Shown in pieces: positions 47,705 through 62,249 of a DNA stretch of 64,000 nucleotides. This DNA comes from Topomyia yanbarensis (lineage: Eukaryota; Arthropoda; Insecta; Diptera; Culicidae). The notes beneath the pieces were generated by a model. The model had not been told where the DNA came from. It searched no databases and saw only the letters and a program-made list of their open reading frames with translations. Location of the stretch: contig NC_080671.1 in NCBI RefSeq assembly GCF_030247195.1, positions 415,286,044 to 415,350,043 on the forward strand, in the 5' to 3' direction. Each line of letters begins with the position of its first letter. Position 1 is the first letter of the stretch. The translations under genes and the position numbers were made by a program.

Positions 47705-49923
47705 CGCTATCCGCCATCCGCTATCCGCAATCCAGCTATCCGCTATCAGCTATCCGCTATCAGCTATCCGCTATCAGCTATCCGCTATCAGCTATCAGCT
47801 ATCCGCTATCCGCTATCCACTACCCGCTACCCGCTGTCCACTACCCACTACCCACTACCCACTATCGCAATTCACTATCTGATGTCCGCTATCCGCTACC
47901 CGCTATCCGCTATTCGATGCCCGCTACACGCAATTCCACTATCCGCTACCGGCTATCCGCTATCCGCTATGCGGTATCCGCTACCCGCTATCCGCTATCC
48001 GATGCCCGCTATTCGATGCCCGCTATACGCTATCCGCTATCCGCTACGCCCTATCCGCTATCAGCTCTCCGCTATCAGCTATCCGCTATCAGCTATCCAC
48101 TATCAGCTATCCGCTATTCACTACCCGCTACCCACTATCGCAATTCACTATCCGATGTCCGCTATCCGCTACCCGCTATCCGCTACCCGGTATCCGCTAC
48201 CCGCTATCCGCTATCCGCCATCCGCTGTCCGCTATCCGCTATCCGCTGTCCGCTATCCGCTATCCGCTACCCGCTATCCGCTATTCGATGCCCGCTATAC
48301 ACTATTCGATGCCCGCTATACGCTATCCGCAATCCGCTATTCGCTATCCCCAATCCGCTATCCGCTATCCGCTACCCGCTATCCGCTATGCGGTATCCGC
48401 TACCCGCTATGCGGTATCCGCTACCCGCTATTCGTTATCCGCTACCTGCTATCCGATATGCGCTATTGGCTACCCGCTATCCACTACCCACTATCCGATG
48501 TCCGCTATCCGCTACCCGCTATCCGCTATCCGCTATCCGCTATCCGCTATCAGCTATCCGCTATCCGCTATCCACTACCCACTATCGCAATTCACTATCC
48601 GATGTCCGCTATCCACTACTCGCTATCCGCTATCCGCTACCCGCTATTCGCTATTCGCTATTCGCTATTCGCTATCCGCTATTCGCTATTCGATGCCCGC
48701 TATACGATATTCGATGCCCGCTATACGCTATTCGATGCCCGCTATACGCTATCCGCTATTCGCTATTCGCTATCCCCAATCCGCTATCCGCTATCCGCTA
48801 CCCGCTATCCGCTATGCGGTATCCGCTGCCCGCTACCCGCTATCCGCTATCCGCTACCCGCTATTCGTTATCCGCTATCCGCTATGCGCTATATGCTACC
48901 CGCTACCCGTTACCCGCTACCCGTTACCCGCTACCCGCTATCCGCTATGCGCTACGCCCTATCCGCTATCCGCCATCCGCTTTTCGATGCCCGCTATACG
49001 CTATCCGCTATTAGATGCCCGATATCCGCTATCCACTACAAGCTATCCGCTACCCGCTATCCGCTACCCGCTATCCGCTATCCGCTGTCCGCTGTCCCAC
49101 TATCCCAATTCACTATCCGATGTCCGCTATCCGCTACCCGCTATCCACTATCCGCTATCCGCTATCCACTACCCACTATCGCAATTCACTATCCGATGTC
49201 CGCTATCCACTACCCGCTATCAGCTATCCGCTATCAGCTATCCGCTATCAGCTATCCGCTATCAGCTATCCGCTATCAGCTATCCGCTATCCGCTATCAG
49301 CTACCCGCTATCCGCTATTCGATGCCCGCTACACGCAATTCCACTATCCGCTACCGGCTATCCGCTATCCGCTATGCGGTATCCGCTACCCGCTATCCGC
49401 TATCCGATGCCCGCTATTCGATGCCCGCTATACGATATACGCTATCCGCTATCCGCTACGCCCTATCCGCTATCAGCTCTCCGCTATCAGCTATCCGCTA
49501 TCAGCTATCCACTATCAGCTATCCGCTATCCACTACCCGCTACCCACTATCGCAATGCACTATCCGATGTCCGCTATCCGCTATCCGCTATCCGCTATCC
49601 GCTATCCGCTATCCGCTATGAGCTATCCGCTACCCGCTATCCGCTATCCTCTTCCGCTATCCGCCATCCGCTATCCGCTGTCCGTTATCCGCTACCCGCT
49701 ATTCGATGCCCGCTATACGCTATTCGATGCCCGCTATACGCTACCCGCTATCCGCTATGCTGTATCCGCTACCCGCTATGCTGTATCCGCTACCCGCTAT
49801 TCGTTATCCGCTATCCAATATCCGCTTTCCGCTATGCGCTATATGCCACCCGCTACCCGTTACCCGCTACCCGCTATCCGCTATGCGCTACGCCCTATCC
49901 GCTATTCGATGTCCGCTATCCGC

Positions 49924-52900
49924 TTTTCGCTATTCGCTATTCGCTATTCGCTATTCACTATTCGCTATTCGCTATTCGCTATTCGCTATTCGCTATTCGC
50001 TATTCGCTATTCGCTATTCGCTATTCGCTATTCGCTATTCGCTATTCGCTATTCGCTATTCGCTATTCGCTATTCGCTATTCGCTATTCGCTATTCGCTA
50101 TTCGCTATTCGCTATTCGCTATTCGCTATTCGCTATTCGCTATTCGCTATTCGCTATTCGCTATTCGCTATTCGCTATTCGCTATTCGCTATTCGCTATT
50201 CGCTATTCGCTATTCGCTATTCGCTATTCGCTATTCGCTATTCGCTATTCGCTATTCGCTATTCGCTATTCGCTATTCGCTATTCGCTATTCGCTATTCG
50301 CTATTCGCTATTCGCTAGTCGCTATCCGCTATCCGCTATCCGCTATCCGCTATCCGCTATCCGCTATCCGCTACCCGTTACCCGCTACCCGCTATCCGCT
50401 ATGCGCTACCCGCTGTCCACTACCCACTATCGCAATTCACTATCTGATGTCCGCTATCCGCTACCCGCTATCCGCTATTCGATGCCCGCTATACGCTATA
50501 CGCTATCCGCTGTTCGCTATTCGCTATTCGCTATTCGCTATCCGCTATCCGCTATTAGATGCCCGATATCCGCTATCCGCTATCTGCTATCCGCTATCCA
50601 CTATCCGCTATACGCTATTCGCTACCCGCTATCCGCTACCTGCTATCCGATATGCACTATCCGATATGCACTATCCGCTACCCGCTATCCACTACCCACT
50701 ATCGCAATCCACTATCCGATGTCCGCTATCCGCTATCCGCTATCCGCTATCCACTACCCACTATCACAATTCACTATCCGATGTCCGCTATCCACTACTC
50801 GCTATCCGCTATCCGCTACCCGCTATTCGCTATTCGCTATCCGCTATCCGCTATTCGATGCCCGCTATACGCTATCCGCTATTCGCTATTCGCTATTCGC
50901 TATTCGCTATTCGCTATTCGCTATTCGCTATTCGCTATTCGCTATTCGCTATTCGCTATTCGCTATCCGCTACCCGTTACCCGCTACCCGCTATCCGCTA
51001 TGCGCTACGCCCTATCCGCTATTCGATGTCCGCTATCCGCTTTTCGCTATTCGCTATTCGCTATTCGCTATTCGCTATTCGCTATTCGCTATTCGCTATT
51101 CGCTATTCGCTATTCGCTATTCGCTATTCGCTATTCGCTATTCGCTATTCGCTATTCGCTATTCGCTATTCGCTATTCGCTATTCGCTATTCGCTATTCG
51201 CTATTCGCTATTCGCTATTCGCTATTCGCTATTCGCTATTCGCTATTCGCTATTCGCTATTCGCTATTCGCTATTCGCTATTCGCTATTCGCTATTCGCT
51301 ATTCGCTATTCGCTATTCGCTATTCGCTATTCGCTATTCGCTATTCGCTATTCGCTATTCGCTAGTCGCTATCCGCTATCCGCTATCCGCTATCCGCTAT
51401 CCGCTATCCGCTATCCGCTACCCGTTACCCGCTACCCGCTATCCGCTATGCGCTACCCGCTGTCCACTACCCACTATCGCAATTCACTATCTGATGTCCG
51501 CTATCCGCTACCCGCTATCCGCTATTCGATGCCCGCTATACGCTATACGCTATCCGCTGTTCGCTATTCGCTATTCGCTATTCGCTATCCGCTATCCGCT
51601 ATTAGATGCCCGATATCCGCTATCCGCTATCTGCTATCCGCTATCCACTATCCGCTATACGCTATTCGCTACCCGCTATCCGCTACCTGCTATCCGATAT
51701 GCACTATCCGATATGCACTATCCGCTACCCGCTATCCACTACCCACTATCGCAATCCACTATCCGATGTCCGCTATCCGCTATCCGCTATCCGCTATCCA
51801 CTACCCACTATCACAATTCACTATCCGATGTCCGCTATCCACTACTCGCTATCCGCTATCCGCTACCCGCTATTCGCTATTCGCTATCCGCTATCCGCTA
51901 TTCGATGCCCGCTATACGCTATCCGCTATTCGCTATTCGCTATTCGCTATTCGCTATTCGCTATTCGCTATTCGCTATTCGCTATTCGCTATTCGCTATT
52001 CGCTATTCGCTATCCGCTACCCGTTACCCGCTACCCGCTATCCGCTATGCGCTACGCCCTATCCGCTATTCGATGTCCGCTATCCGCTTTTCGCTATTCG
52101 CTATTCGCTATTCGCTATTCGCTATTCGCTATTCGCTATTCGCTATTCGCTATTCGCTATTCGCTATTCGCTATTCGCTATTCGCTATTCGCTATTCGCT
52201 ATTCGCTATTCGCTATTCGCTATTCGCTATTCGCTATTCGCTATTCGCTATTCGCTATTCGCTATTCGCTATTCGCTATTCGCTATTCGCTATTCGCTAT
52301 TCGCTATTCGCTATTCGCTATTCGCTATTCGCTATTCGCTATTCGCTATTCGCCATTCGCTATTCGCTATTCGCTATTCGCTATTCGCTATTCGCTATTC
52401 GCTATTCGCTAGTCGCTATCCGCTATCCGCTATCCGCTATCCGCTATCCGCTATCCGCTATCCGCTACCCGTTACCCGCTACCCGCTATCCGCTATGCGC
52501 TACCCGCTGTCCACTACCCACTATCGCAATTCACTATCTGATGTCCGCTATCCGCTACCCGCTATCCGCTATTCGATGCCCGCTATACGCTATACGCTAT
52601 CCGCTGTTCGCTATTCGCTATTCGCTATTCGCTATTCGCTATTCGCTATTCGCTATCCGCTATCCGCTATTAGATGCCCGATATCCGCTGTCCGCTATCT
52701 GCTATCCGCTATCCACTATCCGTTATACGCTATTCGCTACCCGCTATCCGCTACCTGCTATCCGATATGCGCTATCCGCTACCCGCTATCCACTACCCAC
52801 TATCGCAATCCACTATCCGATGTCCGCTATCCGCTATCCGCTATCCACTACCCACTATCACAATTCACTATCCGATGTCCGCTATCCACTACTCGCTATC

Positions 52901-53037
52901 CGCTATCCGCTACCCGCTATTCGCTATTCACTATCCGCTATTCGCTATTCGATGCCCGCTATACGATATTCGATGCCCGCTATACGCTATTCGCTATCCG
53001 CTATCCGCTATGCCCGCTATACGCTATCCGCTATTAG
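49924..53037 (+). repeat. 1047-bp higher-order repeat, three copies with CTATTCG runs
   Basis: Identical heptamer strings recur at a spacing of 1047 bp (for example the segment starting at 50559 and again at 51606) and then 1068 bp (52674). Each copy holds a long nearly pure CTATTCG run: about 49928-50315, 51046-51362 and 52091-52410. The 807-bp segments at 50559 and 51606 appear to differ by a single base, CGCCATTCG near 52353. The first run is longer by about ten heptamers. Confidence 0.9.
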
Positions 53038-55255
53038 ATGCCCGATATCCGCTATCCGCTATCTGCTATCCGCTATCCACTATCCGCTATACGCTATACG
53101 CTATTCGCTACCCGCTATCCGCTACCTGCTATCCGCTATGCGCTATCCGCTACCCGCTATCCACTACCCACTATCGCAATCCACTATCCGATGTCCGCTA
53201 ACCGCTAACCGCTACCCGCTATCCGCTATCCGCTATCCGCTATCCGCTATCCGCTATCCACTACCCACTATCGCAATTCACTATCCGATGTCCGCTATCC
53301 ACTACTCGCTATCCGCTATCCGCTACCCGCTACCCGCTATTCGCTATCCGCTACCCGCTATCCGCTATGCGGTATCCGCTACCCGCTACCCGCTATGCGG
53401 TATCCGCTACCCGCTATTCGTTATCCGCTATCCAATATCCGCTATCCAATATCCGCTATCCGCTATGCGCTATATGCTACCCGCTACCCGCTACCCGTTA
53501 CCCGCTAACCGCTATGCGCTACGCCCTATCCGCTATCCGCCATCCGCTTTTCGATGCCCGCTATAAGCTATCCGCTATTAGATGCCCGATATCCGCTATC
53601 CGCTATCTGCTATCCGCTATGCGCTATCCGCTACCCGCTATCCACTACCCACTATCGCAATCCACTATCCGATGTCCGCTAACCGCTAACCGCTACCCGC
53701 TATCCGCTATCCGCTATCCGCTATCCGCTATCCGCTATCCGCTATCCACTACCCACTATCGCAATTCACTATCCGATGTCCGCTATCCACTACTCGCTAT
53801 CCGCTATCCGCTACCCGCTACCCGCTATTCGCTATCCGCTACCCGCTATCCGCTATGCGGTATCCGCTACCCGCTACCCGCTATGCGGTATCCGCTACCC
53901 GCTATTCGTTATCCGCTATCCAATATCCGCTATCCAATATCCGCTATCCGCTATGCGCTATATGCTACCCGCTACCCGCTACCCGTTACCCGCTAACCGC
54001 TATGCGCTACGCCCTATCCGCTATCCGCCATCCGCTTTTCGATGCCCGCTATACGCTATCCGCTATTAGATGCCCGATATCCGCTATCCGCTATCTGCTA
54101 TCCGCTATCCACTATCCGCTATACGCTATTCGCTACCTGCTATCCGCTACCTGCTATCCGCTACCCGCTATCCACTACCCACTATCGCAATCCACTATCC
54201 GATGTCCGCTATCCGCTATCCGCTATCCGCTATCCGCTATCCACTATCGACTACCCACTATCGCAATTCACTATCCGATGTCCGCTATCCACTACTCGCT
54301 ATCCGCTACCCGCTATTCGCTATTCGCTATCCGCTATTCGCTGCCCCCTATACGATATTCGATGCCCGCAATACGCTATTCGCTATCCGCTATCCGCTAT
54401 CCGCCATCCGCTACCCGCTATACGCTATGCGGTATCCGCTACCCGCTATGCGGTATCCGCTACCCGCTATTCGTTATCCGCTATCCAATATCCGCTATCC
54501 GCTATGCGCTATTTGCTACTCGCTACCCGTTACCCGCTATCCGCTATGCGCTACGCCCTATCCGCTATCCGCTATTCGATGCCCGCTATACGCTATCCGC
54601 TATCCGCTATTCGCTATTCGCTATTCGCTATTCGCTATCCGCTATCCGCTATCCACTACCCACTACCCACTACCCACTACCCACTATCCCAATTCACTAT
54701 CCGATGCCCGCTATCCGCTATCCGCTACCCGCTACCCGTTACCCGCTATCCGCTATGCGCTACGCCCTATCCGCTATCCGCTATTCGATGCCCGCTATAC
54801 GCTATCCGCTATGCGCTACCCGCTATTCGCTATTCGCAATTCGCTATTCGCTATTCGCTATTCGCTATTCGCTATTCGCTATTCGCTATTCGCTATCCGC
54901 TATCCACTACCCACTACCCACTACCCACTATCCCAATTCACTATCCGATGCCCGCTATCCGCTATCCGCTATCCGCTACCCGTTACCCGCTACCCGCTAT
55001 CCGCTATCCGCTATGCGCTACGCCCTATCCGCTATCCGCTATGCGCTACGCCCTATCCGCTATTCGCTATGCGCTACGCCCTATCCGCTATCCGCTATGC
55101 GCTCGTCCTATCCGCTATCAGCTATCCGCTATCAGCTATCCGCTCTCCGCTATCCGCTATCCGCTACCCGCTATCCACTACCCACTATCGCAATTCACTA
55201 TCCGATGTCCGCTATCCGCTACCCGCTATCCGCTATCCTCCATCCGATTTCCGCT

Positions 55256-55411
55256 ACATAAATGCACGTGCAAAATATCACGTACGAAATTTCACTTGTA
55301 AAATTTCATGTAAGAAAAGTGCAGTTCACGTGGAGATTTCCAGGTTCAAAAATGCACGTGCGAAACTGCACGTGAAAATTTTCAGGATCGAAAATGCACG
55401 TGCGGTATACC
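55256..55411 (+). repeat. E-box block, five CACGTG in about 155 bp
   Basis: CACGTG occurs five times. The block closes with the 12-bp palindrome GCGGTATACCGC at the transition to heptamers. Confidence 0.9.
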
Positions 55412-57861
55412 GCTATCCGCAAACCGCAATCCGCTATCCGCTACCCGCTACCCGCTATCGGCTATTGGCTATCCGCTATCAGCTATCCTCTATCCACTAC
55501 CCACTATCGCAATTCACTATCCGATGTCCGCTATCCGCTACCCGCTATCCACTACCCACTATCGCAATACACTATCCGATGTCCGCTATCCGCTATCCGC
55601 TATGCGGTATCCGCTACCCGCTGCCCGCTATGCGGTATCCGCTACCCGCTATTCGTTATCCGCTATCCAATATCCGCTAACCGCTATGCGCTATTTGCTA
55701 CCCGCTACCCGTTACCCGCTACCCGCTATCCGCTATGCGCTACGCCCTATCCGCTATCCGCTATCCGCTATCCGCTATTCGATGCCCGCTATACGCTATT
55801 CGCTATTCGCTATTCGCTATTCGCTATTCGCGATTCGCTATCCCGCTATTCGCTATCCGCTACCCGCTATCCGCTATGCGGTATCCGCTACCCGCTACCC
55901 GCTATGCGGTATCCGCTACCCGCTATTCGTTATCCGCTATCCAATATCCGCTATCCAATATCCGCTATCCGCTATGCGCTATATGCTACCCGCTACCCGC
56001 TACCCGTTACCCGCTAACCGCTATGCGCTACGCCCTATCCGCTATCCGCCATCCGCTTTTCGATGCCCGCTATAAGCTATCCGCTATTAGATGCCCGATA
56101 TCCGCTATCCGCTATCTGCTATCCGCTATGCGCTATCCGCTACCCGCTATCCACTACCCACTATCGCAATCCACTATCCGATGTCCGCTAACCGCTAACC
56201 GCTACCCGCTATCCGCTATCCGCTATCCGCTATCCGCTATCCGCTATCCACTACCCACTATCGCAATTCACTATCCGATGTCCGCTATCCACTACTCGCT
56301 ATCCGCTATCCGCTACCCGCTACCCGCTATTCGCTATCCGCTACCCGCTATCCGCTATGCGGTATCCGCTACCCGCTACCCGCTATGCGGTATCCGCTAC
56401 CCGCTATTCGTTATCCGCTATCCAATATCCGCTATCCAATATCCGCTATCCGCTATGCGCTATATGCTACCCGCTACCCGCTACCCGTTACCCGCTAACC
56501 GCTATGCGCTACGCCCTATCCGCTATCCGCCATCCGCTTTTCGATGCCCGCTATACGCTATCCGCTATTAGATGCCCGATATCCGCTATCCGCTATCTGC
56601 TATCCGCTATCCACTATCCGCTATACGCTATTCGCTACCTGCTATCCGCTACCTGCTATCCGCTACCCGCTATCCACTACCCACTATCGCAATCCACTAT
56701 CCACTATCCGATGTCCGCTATCCGCTATCCGCTATCCGCTATCCGCTATCCACTATCGACTACCCACTATCGCAATTCACTATCCGATGTCCGCTATCCA
56801 CTACTCGCTATCCGCTACCCGCTATTCGCTATTCGCTATCCGCTATTCGCTGCCCCCTATACGATATTCGATGCCCGCAATACGCTATTCGCTATCCGCT
56901 ATCCGCTATCCGCCATCCGCTACCCGCTATACGCTATGCGGTATCCGCTACCCGCTATGCGGTATCCGCTACCCGCTATTCGTTATCCGCTATCCAATAT
57001 CCGCTATCCGCTATGCGCTATTTGCTACTCGCTACCCGTTACCCGCTATCCGCTATGCGCTACGCCCTATCCGCTATCCGCTATTCGATGCCCGCTATAC
57101 GCTATCCGCTATCCGCTATTCGCTATTCGCTATTCGCTATTCGCTATTCGCTATCCGCTATCCGCTATCCGCTATCCACTACCCACTACCCACTACCCAC
57201 TACCCACTATCCCAATTCACTATCCGATGCCCGCTATCCGCTATCCGCTACCCGCTACCCGTTACCCGCTATCCGCTATGCGCTACGCCCTATCCGCTAT
57301 CCGCTATTCGATGCCCGCTATACGCTATCCGCTATGCGCTACCCGCTATTCGCTATTCGCTATTCGCTATTCGCTATTCGCTATTCGCTATTCGCTATTC
57401 GCTATTCGCTATTCGCTATTCGCTATCCGCTATCCACTACCCACTACCCACTACCCACTATCCCAATTCACTATCCGATGCCCGCTATCCGCTATCCGCT
57501 ATCCGCTACCCGTTACCCGCTACCCGCTATCCGCTATCCGCTATGCGCTACGCCCTATCCGCTATCCGCTATGCGCTACGCCCTATCCGCTATTCGCTAT
57601 GCGCTACGCCCTATCCGCTATCCGCTATGCGCTCGTCCTATCCGCTATCAGCTATCCGCTATCAGCTATCCGCTCTCCGCTATCCGCTATCCGCTACCCG
57701 CTATCCACTACCCACTATCGCAATTCACTATCCGATGTCCGCTATCCGCTACCCGCTATCCGCTATCCGCTATCCACTATCCACTACACACTATCGCAAT
57801 TCACTATCCGATGTCCGCTATCCGCTACCCGCTATCCGCTATCCTCCATCCGATTTCCGCT

Positions 57862-58017
57862 ACATAAATGCACGTGCAAAATATCACGTACGAAATTTCA
57901 CTTGTAAAATTTCATGTAAGAAAAGTGCAGTTCACGTGGAGATTTCCAGGTTCAAAAATGCACGTGCGAAACTGCACGTGAAAATTTTCAGGATCGAAAA
58001 TGCACGTGCGGTATACC
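57862..58017 (+). repeat. E-box block, duplicate of 55256-55411
   Basis: Appears identical to the block 2606 bp upstream, including the GCGGTATACCGC end. Confidence 0.9.
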
Positions 58018-59310
58018 GCTATCCGCAAACCGCAATCCGCTATCCGCTACCCGCTACCCGCTATCGGCTATTGGCTATCCGCTATCAGCTATCCTCTATC
58101 CACTACCCACTATCGCAATTCACTATCCGATGTCCGCTATCCGCTACCCGCTATCCACTACCCACTATCGCAATACACTATCCGATGTCCGCTATCCGCT
58201 ATCCGCTATGCGGTATCCGCTACCCGCTGCCCGCTATGCGGTATCCGCTACCCGCTATTCGTTATCCGCTATCCAATATCCGCTAACCGCTATGCGCTAT
58301 TTGCTACCCGCTACCCGTTACCCGCTACCCGCTATCCGCTATGCGCTACGCCCTATCCGCTATCCGCTATCCGCTATCCGCTATTCGATGCCCGCTATAC
58401 GCTATTCGCTATTCGCTATTCGCGATTCGCTATCCGCTATCCGCTATCCGCTATCCGCTATCTACTACCCGCTACCCGCTGTCCACTACCCACTATCGCA
58501 ATTCACTATCTGATGTCCGCTATCCGCTACCCGCTACCCGCTATCCGCTATTCGATGCCCGCTATACGCAATTCCACTATCCGCTACCGGCTATCCGCTA
58601 TCCGCTATCCGCTATGCGGTATCCGCTACCCGCTATTCGAAGCCCGCTATACGCTATCCGCTATCCGCCATTTGCTACCCGCTACCCGTTACCCGCTATC
58701 CGCTATGCGCTACGCCCTATCCGCTATCCGCTATTCGAGGCCCGCTATACGTTATCTGCTATCAGCTATCCGCTATTCGCTATCCGCTATCCGCTATCCG
58801 CTATCCGCTATCCGCTATCCGCTACCCGCTACCCGCTATCCGCTATGCGGTATCCGCTACCCGCTACCCGCTATTCGCTATCCGCTACCCGCTATTCGTT
58901 ATCCGCTATCAAATATCCGCTATCCGTTATGCGCTATTTGCTACCCGCTACCCGTTACCCGCTACCCGTTATCCGCTTTTCGCTACCTGCTATCCGCTAT
59001 CAGCTATCCGCTATCCGCTTTACGCTATACGCTATCCACTACCCACTATCGCAATTCACTATCCGATGTCCGCTATCCACTACCCGCTATCCGCTACCCG
59101 CTATTCGCTATTCGCTATCCGCTATCCGCTATCCGCTACCCGCTATCCGCTATTCGATGCCCGCTATCCGCTATTCGATGCCCGCTATACGTTATCCGCT
59201 ATCCGCTATTCACTATCCGCTATCCGCTACCCGCTATCAGCTATGCGGTATCCGCTACCCGCTACCCGCTATGCGGTATCCGCTACCCGCTATTCGTTAT
59301 CCGCTATCCA

Positions 59311-59371
59311 ATGCACGTGCGAAACTGCACGTGAAAATTTTCAGGATCGAAAATGCACGTGCGGTATACCG
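59311..59371 (+). repeat. partial E-box block
   Basis: Contains only the last part of the block, from ATGCACGTGCGAAACTGCAC to GCGGTATACCGC. Its duplicate lies at 61991-62051. Confidence 0.85.
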
Positions 59372-59583
59372 CTATCCGCAAACCGCAATCCGCTATCCGC
59401 TACCCGCTACCCGCTATCCGCTATCGGCTATCCGCTATCAGCTATCCTCAATCCACTACCCACTATCGCAATTCACTATCCGATGTCCGCAATCCGCTAT
59501 CCGCTACCCGCAATCCGCTTTTCGCTACCTGCTATCCGCTATCCGCTATCCGCTATCCGCTGTACGCTACCCGCTATCCACTA

Positions 59584-59689
59584 CTTGTAAAATTTCATGT
59601 AAGAAAATGCACGTGCAGCTTTAAAAATGCACGTGCGAAACTGCACGTTAAAATTTTCAGGATCAAAAATGCACGTGCGGTATACCGCT
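59584..59689 (+). repeat. shortened E-box block
   Basis: Lacks the first units and part of the middle (CTTGTAAAATTTCATGTAAG joined to TGCACGTGCAGCTTTAAAAA). Its near-duplicate lies at 62250-62353. Confidence 0.85.
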
Positions 59690-60900
59690 ATCCGCCATCC
59701 GCTATCCTCTATCCCCTATCCGCTATGCGGTATCCGCTACCCGCTATGCGGTATCCGCTACCCGCTATTCGTTATCCGCTATCCAATATCCGCTATCCGC
59801 TATGTGCTATTAGCTACCCGCTACCCGTTACCCGCTATCCGCTTTTCGCTACCTGCTATCCGCTATCAGCTATCCGCTACCCGCTATACGCTATGCGGTA
59901 TCCGCTACCCGCTATGCGGTATCCGCTACCCGCTATTCGTTATCCGCTATCCAATATCCGCTATCCGCTATGCGCTATTTGCTACCCGCTACCCGCTACC
60001 CGTTACCCGCTACCCGCTATCCGCTATGCGCTACGCCCTATCCGCTATCCGCTATTCGATGCCCGCTATACGCTATCCGCTATTCGCTATCCGCTATTCG
60101 ATGCCCGCTATACGCTATCCGCTATCAGCTATCCGCTACTCGCTATCCGCTACCCGCTATCCGCTATCCGCCATCCGCTATGCGCTATCCACTACCCGCT
60201 ATTCGTTATCCCAATTCACTATCCGATGCCCGCTATCCGCTATCCGCTACCCGTTACCCGCTATCCGCTATGCGCTACGCCCTATCCGCTATCCGCTATT
60301 CGATGCCCGCTATACGCTATCCGCTATGCGCTACCCGCTGTTCGCTATTCGCTATTCGCTATTCGCTATTCGCTATTCGCTATTCGCTATTCGCTATTCG
60401 CTATTCGCTATTCGCTATTCGCTATCCGCTATCCGCTATCCGCTATCCACTATCCACTACCCACTATCCCAATTCACTATCCGATGCCCGCTATCCGCTA
60501 CCCGCTACCCGTTACCCGCTACCCGCTACCCGCTATCCGCTATCCGCTATGCGCTACGCCCTATCCGCTATCCGCTATGCGCTACGCCCTATCCGCTATC
60601 CGCTATGCGCTACGCCCTATCCGCTATCAGCTATCCGCTATCAGCTATCCGCTATCAGCTATCCGCTATCCGCTATCCGCTACCCGCTATCCACTACCCA
60701 CTATCGCAATTCACTATCCGATGTCCGCTATCCGCTACCCGCTATCCGCTATCCACTATCCACTACACACTATCGCAATTCACTATCCGATGTCCGCTAT
60801 CCGCTACCCGCTATCCGCTACCCGCTATTCGCTATCCGCTATCCGCTATCCGCTATCCGCTATCCGCTATCCGCTATCTGCTATCCTCCATCCGATTTCC

Positions 60901-61045
60901 GCTACATAAATGCACGTGCAAAATATCACTTGTAAAATTTCATGTAAGAAAAGTGCAGTTCACGTGCAGATTTCCAGGTTCAAAAATGCACGTGCGAAAC
61001 TGCACGTGAAAATTTTCAGGATCGAAAATGCACGTGCGGTATACC
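60901..61045 (+). repeat. E-box block
   Basis: Similar to 55256-55411 but lacks the CACGTACGAAATTT unit, i.e. a loss of 14 bp, which supports the 14-bp period. Confidence 0.9.
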
Positions 61046-61990
61046 GCTATCCGCAAACCGCAATCCGCTATCCGCTACCCGCTACCCGCTATCCGCTATC
61101 CGCTATCGGCTATCCGCTATCAGCTATCCTCTATCCACTACCCACTATCGCAATTCACTATCTGATGTCCGCTATCCGCTACCCGCTACCCGCTATCCGC
61201 TATTCGATGCCCGCTATACGCAATTCCACTATCCGCTACCGGCTATCCGCTATCCGCTATGCGGTATCCGCTACCCGCTATTCGAAGCCCGCTATACGCT
61301 ATCCGCTATCCGCCATTTGCTACCCGCTACCCGCTACCCGCTACCCGCTATCCGCTATGCGCTACGCCCTATCCGCTATCCGCTATTCGAGGCCCGCTAT
61401 ACGCTATCTGCTATCCGCTATCCGCTATCCGCTATCCGCTATTCGCTATTCGCTATCCGCTATCCGCTATCCGCTATCCGCTATCCGCTACCCGCTACCC
61501 GCTATCCGCTATGCGGTATCCGCTACCCGCTACCCGCTACCCACTATTCGCTATCCGCTACCCGCTATTCGTTATCCGCTATCAAATATCCGCTATCCGT
61601 TATGCGATATTTGCTACCCGCTACCCGCTACCCGTTACCCGCTACCCGCTATCCGCTTTTCGCTACCTGCTATCCGCTATCAGCTATCCGCTATCCGCTA
61701 TACGCTATCCACTACCCACTATCGCAATTCACTATCCGATGTCCGCTATCCACTACCCGCTATCCGCTACCCGCTATTCGCTATTCGCTATCCGCTATCC
61801 GCTATCCGCTACCCGCTACCCGCTATTCGATGCCCGCTATCCGCTATTCGATGCCCGCTATACGTTATCCGCTATCCGCTATTCGCCATCCGCTATCCGC
61901 TATCCGCTACCCGCTATCAGCTATGCGGTATCCGCTACCCGCTACCCGCTATGCGGTATCCGCTACCCGCTATTCGTTATCCGCTATCCA

Positions 61991-62051
61991 ATGCACGTGC
62001 GAAACTGCACGTGAAAATTTTCAGGATCGAAAATGCACGTGCGGTATACCG
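61991..62051 (+). repeat. partial E-box block
   Basis: Duplicate of 59311-59371. Confidence 0.85.
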
Positions 62052-62249
62052 CTATCCGCAAACCGCAATCCGCTATCCGCTACCCGCTATCGGATATCCG
62101 CTATCAGCTATCCTCTATCCACTACCCACTATCGCAATTCACTATCCGATGTCCGCAATCCGCTATCCGCTACCCGCAATCCGCTTTTCGCTACCTGCTA
62201 TCCGCTATCCGCTATCCGCTATCCGCTGTACGCTACCCGCTATCCACTA

